Assembly: GCA_947283485.1 (NCBI GenBank)
Contig: CAMYOU010000025.1
Location: 1-15,639 of the forward strand
From: an uncultured Peptostreptococcaceae bacterium
Lineage (GTDB): Bacteria > Bacillota > Clostridia > Tissierellales > Peptoniphilaceae
DNA length: 15,639 bases
Direction of reading: 5' to 3'
Shown one piece after another: positions 12,108-15,639 of the stretch. The notes under the pieces were generated by a model that saw nothing but the letters and a program-made list of their open reading frames with translations, made no database searches and was not told where the DNA came from. The position numbers and the translations under genes are program-made. Positions within the stretch are counted from its first letter, which is position 1. Every line of letters starts with the position of its first letter.

Positions 12108-13859
12108 ATGAAAGATAAATGGAATCTCGAAAAAATCTATGCGGATGACGCGGCTGTCGAAGCGGCGATTGCGCATATTGAAGAGCAGACGAAAGAACTC
12201 GTTACGCTCAAAGAAAATCCCGAGAAGAATCTTCTCGCCATCATGGATCACATCGACCATATCTCGATGAAACTCGATACGCTCATCGCATACGCCTTTA
12301 TGAAGCGCGATGAAGACAGTACGGTCGCGAAACAACAAAAACTCGCGCTGCGTGTCGAAGGCATGATCGGAAAAATTACGGCGGAACTCTCGTTCCTCGA
12401 TCCGTATCTCCTCAGTCTCTCGGACGACGCGTGGAAAAAAATTCGCGACGACAAGGCGTTCGCAGCCTACGGCAAATACATGGATCGTCTCGCGCGCATG
12501 AGAGCGCACACGCTCTCCGAAAAAGAGGAATACATTCTTTCGAAGACTTCCGACGTCAGGAATGCGTCCGAGAATGCGTACTACATGCTCACGAACGCCG
12601 ATATGACTTTCCCCGTCCTCGAGGAGCATCCTGACAAAATCGAACTCACACAGTCGAATTTTGTACCGATTTTGACGGAAGGACATGAGGCACTGCGCAA
12701 AGAGGCGTTCGAAAAATACTACGCCGTCTATGCGGGACACATCCAAACGATCGCGACGACGCTCTACACCAAAGTCAAATCCATGTGCGTCGAGGCGGAG
12801 CTTCGCCATCACAAGAGTGCGCGTGACTTTGCACTCTATGCAAACAACATCTCGGGCGAAGTCTACGACGCACTCATTCAGAGCGTACGCGAACATCTCC
12901 CGGCTCTGCACGAATACTACGAACTCAAGAAAGAAATGCTCGGCATGGATGAGATGCACATGTACGACGTCTACATGCCCGCGCTTGCAGACTACGATCG
13001 CAAGATCCCCTACGAAGAAGCGAAAGAGATGGTACTCGGTGCCGTTGAACCGCTCGGCGAGGAATATGTCTCCATCATCAAGCGTGCATTTGCTGAAGAT
13101 TGGATCGACGTCTATCCGCAAAAGGGCAAAAAATCCGGCGCGTACTCTTTCGGCTCGTACGAATCCGATCCGTATATCTTAATGAACTACAACGACAATC
13201 TCGACAGCGTCTTTACGCTTGCGCATGAGCTCGGGCACTCCGTCCACTCTTACTATTCTCGCAGCAACAATCCCTATATCTATTCCAACTACACACTCTT
13301 TGTCGCCGAAGTTGCTTCGACTTTCAACGAGATGCTCCTACTCGATTATCTTCTCAAACGCGCCGAGAGCCGCGAAGAGAAGATGTATCTCATCAATCAC
13401 TATCTAGACACGATCAAAGGCACGATCTATCGTCAGACGCAGTTTGCTGAATTCGAGAACGAAGTGCACAAGCGCGTCATGGCGGGCGAAGCACTCACGG
13501 CGGAAGATTTCAACACGCTCTATGCCGAACTCAATCAGGCGTACTACAAACCGCTCGTAAACGACGAAGAGATCAAGTACGAATGGGCGCGCATTCCCCA
13601 TTTCTACTCCAATTTCTACGTCTATCAATATGCAACCGGACTCTCCGCGGCGATCACGCTCTCCGAAGGCGTCCTTGCAAAAAAAGAAGGCGCACTCGAA
13701 GCCTATAAGAATTTCCTCAAGAACGGCGGGCAAAATTTCCCCATCGATCAACTTCGCTCCGCCGGCGCCGATATGGAAAACCCCGCAACCGTGGGCAAGG
13801 CACTCGAGAAATTCCACACGCTCGTAAGAGAAATGCGCGCACTTTACAAAGAAAAATAG
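12108..13859 (+). CDS. pepF: Oligoendopeptidase F (M3 family zinc peptidase)
   Basis: The 583-residue cytoplasmic metallopeptidase of family M3B cleaves short peptides of roughly 7-17 residues. Zinc ligands are His373 and His377 in AHELGHSVH, with catalytic Glu374. The third ligand is Glu401 in VAEVASTFNE. The YVYQYATGLSAA block near the C-terminus is also typical of PepF. No signal peptide is seen. The start at 12108 is chosen because AAAGGAGG precedes it by 7 nt, the protein then begins like other PepF proteins (KWNLEKIYAD), and a longer reading from 12060 would start upstream of the -10 box. The gene stands alone and ends at a strong terminator. A role in peptide turnover or in processing secreted peptides is possible; the substrate is unknown. 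Confidence 0.95.
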   Translation: MKDKWNLEKIYADDAAVEAAIAHIEEQTKELVTLKENPEKNLLAIMDHIDHISMKLDTLIAYAFMKRDEDSTVAKQQKLALRVEGMIGKITAELSFLDPYLLSLSDDAWKKIRDDKAFAAYGKYMDRLARMRAHTLSEKEEYILSKTSDVRNASENAYYMLTNADMTFPVLEEHPDKIELTQSNFVPILTEGHEALRKEAFEKYYAVYAGHIQTIATTLYTKVKSMCVEAELRHHKSARDFALYANNISGEVYDALIQSVREHLPALHEYYELKKEMLGMDEMHMYDVYMPALADYDRKIPYEEAKEMVLGAVEPLGEEYVSIIKRAFAEDWIDVYPQKGKKSGAYSFGSYESDPYILMNYNDNLDSVFTLAHELGHSVHSYYSRSNNPYIYSNYTLFVAEVASTFNEMLLLDYLLKRAESREEKMYLINHYLDTIKGTIYRQTQFAEFENEVHKRVMAGEALTAEDFNTLYAELNQAYYKPLVNDEEIKYEWARIPHFYSNFYVYQYATGLSAAITLSEGVLAKKEGALEAYKNFLKNGGQNFPIDQLRSAGADMENPATVGKALEKFHTLVREMRALYKEK

Positions 13860-13865
13860 GCATAC

Positions 13866-13896
13866 AAAAAGGCGTCCCCTTGGGGACGCCTTTTTT
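13866..13896. terminator. Bidirectional terminator after pepF
   Basis: GGCGTCCCC (13871-13879) and GGGGACGCC (13882-13890) form a perfect 9-bp GC-rich palindrome, flanked by AAAAA on the left and TTTTTT on the right. It works in either direction by structure and lies 6 nt after the pepF stop codon. Confidence 0.95.
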
Positions 13897-13901
13897 CAAA
13901 G

Positions 13902-13930
13902 AAAAAGCGGACAACTGTCCGCTCTTTTTT
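13902..13930. terminator. Bidirectional terminator after the sortase gene
   Basis: AGCGGAC (13906-13912) and GTCCGCT (13917-13923) form a 7-bp stem around a 4-nt loop. CTTTTTT follows on the plus strand and TTTTTC on the minus strand. It begins 5 nt after the sortase stop codon and only 9 nt from the pepF terminator stem. Confidence 0.9.
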
Positions 13931-14834
13931 ATTGATTGTCTCCGCGATCGTCCGGATAAACGGGATCGTTCGCATCGAATGCTTCTTGGGTGTACGGATA
14001 TTGTTTCACGAGTTTGCCGCGAAGGACGTAACGGGAATCGACATCGTCGAGAGATACGCAAGTGATGAGCGATACCTCAGGCGTTTTGTCGTCCTGGAAA
14101 TTCTTAAACGGATCCAAGACGTCGGTTTCGTTCTCGTCGATTTTGTCAAAGGCATACGCTTCGTATTCCCAGATCGTCTCGAGATCCGTCAGACGAATGA
14201 CGGCACCCATCTTCGTGTACTCGAGCCAGTTGAAGAGAATGTTCTGATCCATGAGGAGGAACATCTTGTGCGAAATCAAGGGATAATTGTACGTACCCAT
14301 GACTTGATACGGCGTAAGAGTAGCCGCACCGGCGTGCATGTGCTTGTCGCTCATGCCCTGAATGATGGGAAGACGAATGCTCTGGTTCGGAATATGGATC
14401 GCACCGATTGCAAATTCGTCATAGAAGCTTTGATCGTGTAGGACGGTCTTCCAGGTGTCGAGTTGCACCGGTTGATCGTAGATAAATTCGACAGAGTTCG
14501 GATCCTTGTGGATCTTGTCGAGATGCTCGCGTACCATCTCGGACGTAAGCGTTACGTCGTCGTTGTATTTGAGCTCGTTGTGTACGGGTTCTTTCTCACG
14601 CGGAACATAGCTTTCCTCACCGGTCGTTGCGGTCTCTTCCGTCGTTGCGGAAGTTTTCCCTCGGTTCTTGAGGAAGTATCCGCCGGCGACGACAACTGCG
14701 GCGATGAGTAATAAAATCAAAAGAAGAGGCAAAATGCTCTTTTTCTTTTTTCTTCTGTGATGTACGGGTCTTGCCCCTTCAGGCCTATGTGTCGGTCTTG
14801 CGCCTTCGGGCCTTCTATTTGGTCTTTGTTCCAT
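13929..14834 (-). CDS. Membrane-anchored sortase, class A-like
   Basis: Sortases cut a C-terminal sorting signal of secreted proteins and join them to the peptidoglycan precursor or to a pilin. The 301-residue protein has an Arg/Pro-rich cytoplasmic tail (1-32), a membrane anchor (about 33-55, LLLILLLIAAVVVAGG), an extracellular acidic stalk rich in Thr and Glu, and a C-terminal catalytic domain. The catalytic residues are His189 in YPLISHKM, Cys259 in SLITC (usually TLxTC) and probably Arg268 in SRYVLRG. The start at 14834 is set by AAGGAGG 6 nt upstream; an ATG 7 codons earlier would put the ribosome site inside the gene. The tail carries a tandem 9-residue repeat. No sorting-signal substrate is encoded nearby, which suits a general housekeeping sortase, though the class is not certain. 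Confidence 0.9.
   Translation of the reverse strand: MEQRPNRRPEGARPTHRPEGARPVHHRRKKKKSILPLLLILLLIAAVVVAGGYFLKNRGKTSATTEETATTGEESYVPREKEPVHNELKYNDDVTLTSEMVREHLDKIHKDPNSVEFIYDQPVQLDTWKTVLHDQSFYDEFAIGAIHIPNQSIRLPIIQGMSDKHMHAGAATLTPYQVMGTYNYPLISHKMFLLMDQNILFNWLEYTKMGAVIRLTDLETIWEYEAYAFDKIDENETDVLDPFKNFQDDKTPEVSLITCVSLDDVDSRYVLRGKLVKQYPYTQEAFDANDPVYPDDRGDNQ
14757..14813 (-). repeat. Tandem 27-bp repeat encoding RPEGARPxH in the sortase tail
   Basis: Residues 8-16 (RPEGARPTH) and 17-25 (RPEGARPVH) of the sortase are tandem copies of a 9-residue unit with one residue changed. The DNA copies differ at several third positions, so the duplication is not very recent or the peptide is under selection. 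It lies in the cytoplasmic tail next to the membrane anchor. Confidence 0.85.
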
Positions 14835-14840
14835 AAATAT

Positions 14841-14847
14841 CCTCCTT
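14841..14847 (-). promoter_or_regulatory. Ribosome binding site deciding the sortase start
   Basis: AAGGAGG on the minus strand ends 6 nt before the ATG at 14834. An in-frame ATG at 14855 lies upstream of this site and would translate it as codons. Confidence 0.85.
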
Positions 14848-14866
14848 GGTTGCAAAATCTGTAGTC

Positions 14867-14895
14867 AGGATAATCCTTGTCGCGGTTTTTGTCAA
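14867..14895 (-). promoter_or_regulatory. Sigma-A promoter of the sortase gene
   Basis: On the minus strand a perfect -35 box TTGACA (14890-14895) and a -10 box TATCCT (14867-14872) have a 17-bp spacer. Predicted start near 14860 gives a 26-nt leader. The -35 box contains the mntP stop codon TGA (14892-14894), so mntP transcripts would run on into the sortase gene, as no terminator is visible in between. Confidence 0.8.
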
Positions 14896-15455
14896 GCCAG
14901 CACAAAAATACCGAGATGCTCGAGCAGGATCTTGAGTCCGATGAGAACGAGCAATATGCCGCCGAAAATGCGTGCTTTTTGCCCGAGTTTTTGTCCGAAA
15001 AGATGTCCGAGCTTGACGCCGAGAAAAGAAATCACGGCGGTCGTGCATCCGATCACGGTCACCTCGTACACGATGTTCCCCGAGATGCTCGAGAGCGTTA
15101 TGCCGACGACGAGGGCATCGATGCTCGTCGCAACGGCAAGTGTTGCGACTTCTACACACGTGACGGGCGTCGGCTCCATGCTATCTTCTTCTTTCTCAAG
15201 TGCCATGCGGATCCCGAGTCCACCCAATAGGAAGAATGCGACCCAGTGATCCACGGGTGCGATGATCGGGAGAAACTGCATCCCGAGCGCATACCCCGCC
15301 AGCGGCATGAGTGCCTGAAAAAGTCCGAATGCGAATGCGAGTTTGACGGCAAGTGTGAAATTTTTTCTCCCCGCCTCGAGACCTTTGACGACGGACGCGG
15401 CGAAAGCGTCCATCGCGAGTGCCACGGCGAGGAGAATAAGTTCACTCTTCGACAT
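14892..15455 (-). CDS. mntP: MntP-type manganese efflux pump
   Basis: The 187-residue integral membrane protein has the six-helix layout of MntP, which exports Mn(II) and protects against manganese excess. The two halves carry the paired acidic motifs AMDAFAAS (Asp16) and ATSIDALVVG (Asp113) at the positions known for MntP. Length is exactly typical. The ATG at 15455 (MSKSELILL) fits the family N-terminus; an ATG two codons earlier (15461) is possible. A longer reading to 15617 is only the other frame of the rhodanese gene. The start lies 14 nt inside the upstream gene, so the two are translated together and no manganese riboswitch can directly precede mntP. Any such element would have to lie upstream of the rhodanese gene, outside the window. 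Confidence 0.93.
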   Translation of the reverse strand: MSKSELILLAVALAMDAFAASVVKGLEAGRKNFTLAVKLAFAFGLFQALMPLAGYALGMQFLPIIAPVDHWVAFFLLGGLGIRMALEKEEDSMEPTPVTCVEVATLAVATSIDALVVGITLSSISGNIVYEVTVIGCTTAVISFLGVKLGHLFGQKLGQKARIFGGILLVLIGLKILLEHLGIFVLA

Positions 15456-15639
15456 TGTCATCCGCCCATTCGACAGGACCGTCCCAGAAATTGAGCATGC
15501 CGAGATCGTAAAGATTCGTATATCCCCTGCGAATGAGCTGCACCATTGCGTTTTTGCTGCGCGTGCCGCTGCGGCAATAGAGCACGGTCTCTTTCTCCCG
15601 ATCCGGCAGTTCGGCACCGTTTAGAATCTCTTCGACGGG
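15442..15639 (-). CDS. Rhodanese-domain protein, C-terminal part only
   Basis: The last 65 residues of a rhodanese-like protein are visible; the start lies beyond the right edge. The active-site loop reads YCRSGTRSKNA, with the catalytic Cys at residue 22 of the visible part in the usual CxxGxR pattern. It is followed by LIRRGYTNLYDLGMLNFWDG, typical of the end of single-domain rhodaneses. Such proteins transfer sulfane sulfur from thiosulfate or a persulfide. The final codons overlap mntP by 14 nt. Whether other domains lie before the rhodanese domain cannot be seen. The protein is too short here to name more closely. Confidence 0.9.
   Translation of the reverse strand, partial: PVEEILNGAELPDREKETVLYCRSGTRSKNAMVQLIRRGYTNLYDLGMLNFWDGPVEWADDNVEE

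Noticed and set aside
12054..13121. A 355-residue open frame antisense to pepF
   Set aside because: It is the mirror frame of pepF, with a composition (Phe, Val, Arg) typical of reversed acidic helices, and no start signals.
1..15639. CRISPR array, insertion sequence, prophage, toxin-antitoxin pair or defence system
   Set aside because: There are no regularly spaced repeats, no transposase or phage-like proteins, and all credible genes are chromosomal housekeeping or envelope functions.

Overview
The window is a compact stretch of a Gram-positive chromosome, most likely Bacillota (Firmicutes). The evidence is a sortase with no outer-membrane genes, a GatCAB amidotransferase, a long-form HPF, PcrA with NAD-dependent LigA, strong Shine-Dalgarno sequences, and the gene order pcrA-ligA-gatC-gatA-gatB, which I associate with Clostridia and Tissierellia. 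Base composition is moderate, by eye near 50% GC. Genus cannot be fixed from the sequence alone.

Left half (1-9898, all minus strand). Reading in the direction of transcription: tRNA-Lys(CUU) with its own promoter and terminator; a 424-bp interval without a supported gene between that tRNA's terminator and the tRNA-Glu promoter; tRNA-Glu(CUC) with promoter and terminator; an RNase Z-like metallo-hydrolase of the YhfI type; then a seven-gene run pcrA, ligA, gatC, gatA, gatB, rdgB and a YfcE-type phosphodiesterase. Every junction in that run overlaps or is at most 9 nt apart. A tRNA-Gly(CCC) gene follows, and its -35 box contains the stop codon of the phosphodiesterase gene. The run joins DNA unwinding and nick sealing (PcrA, LigA), tRNA-dependent Gln/Asn formation (GatCAB) and nucleotide-pool cleaning (RdgB).

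Right half (9899-15639). brnQ (+, branched-chain amino acid carrier) converges with hpf (-, ribosome hibernation factor) on a shared bidirectional terminator. pepF (+, oligoendopeptidase F) diverges from hpf across 130 bp that hold a sigma-A promoter for pepF and a sigma-H-like promoter candidate for hpf. pepF converges on a membrane-anchored sortase (-) through two back-to-back bidirectional terminators. Upstream of the sortase on the minus strand lie mntP (Mn efflux) and the C-terminal end of a rhodanese gene that runs off the window.

The genes are ordinary housekeeping and envelope genes, and I see no new multi-gene system. The points worth a second look are in the spaces between genes: very tight terminator-to-gene spacing, stop codons inside -35 boxes, a 14-bp duplicated element in front of pcrA, the sigma-H-like promoter of hpf, and a gene-free interval with repeats and an orphan terminator.
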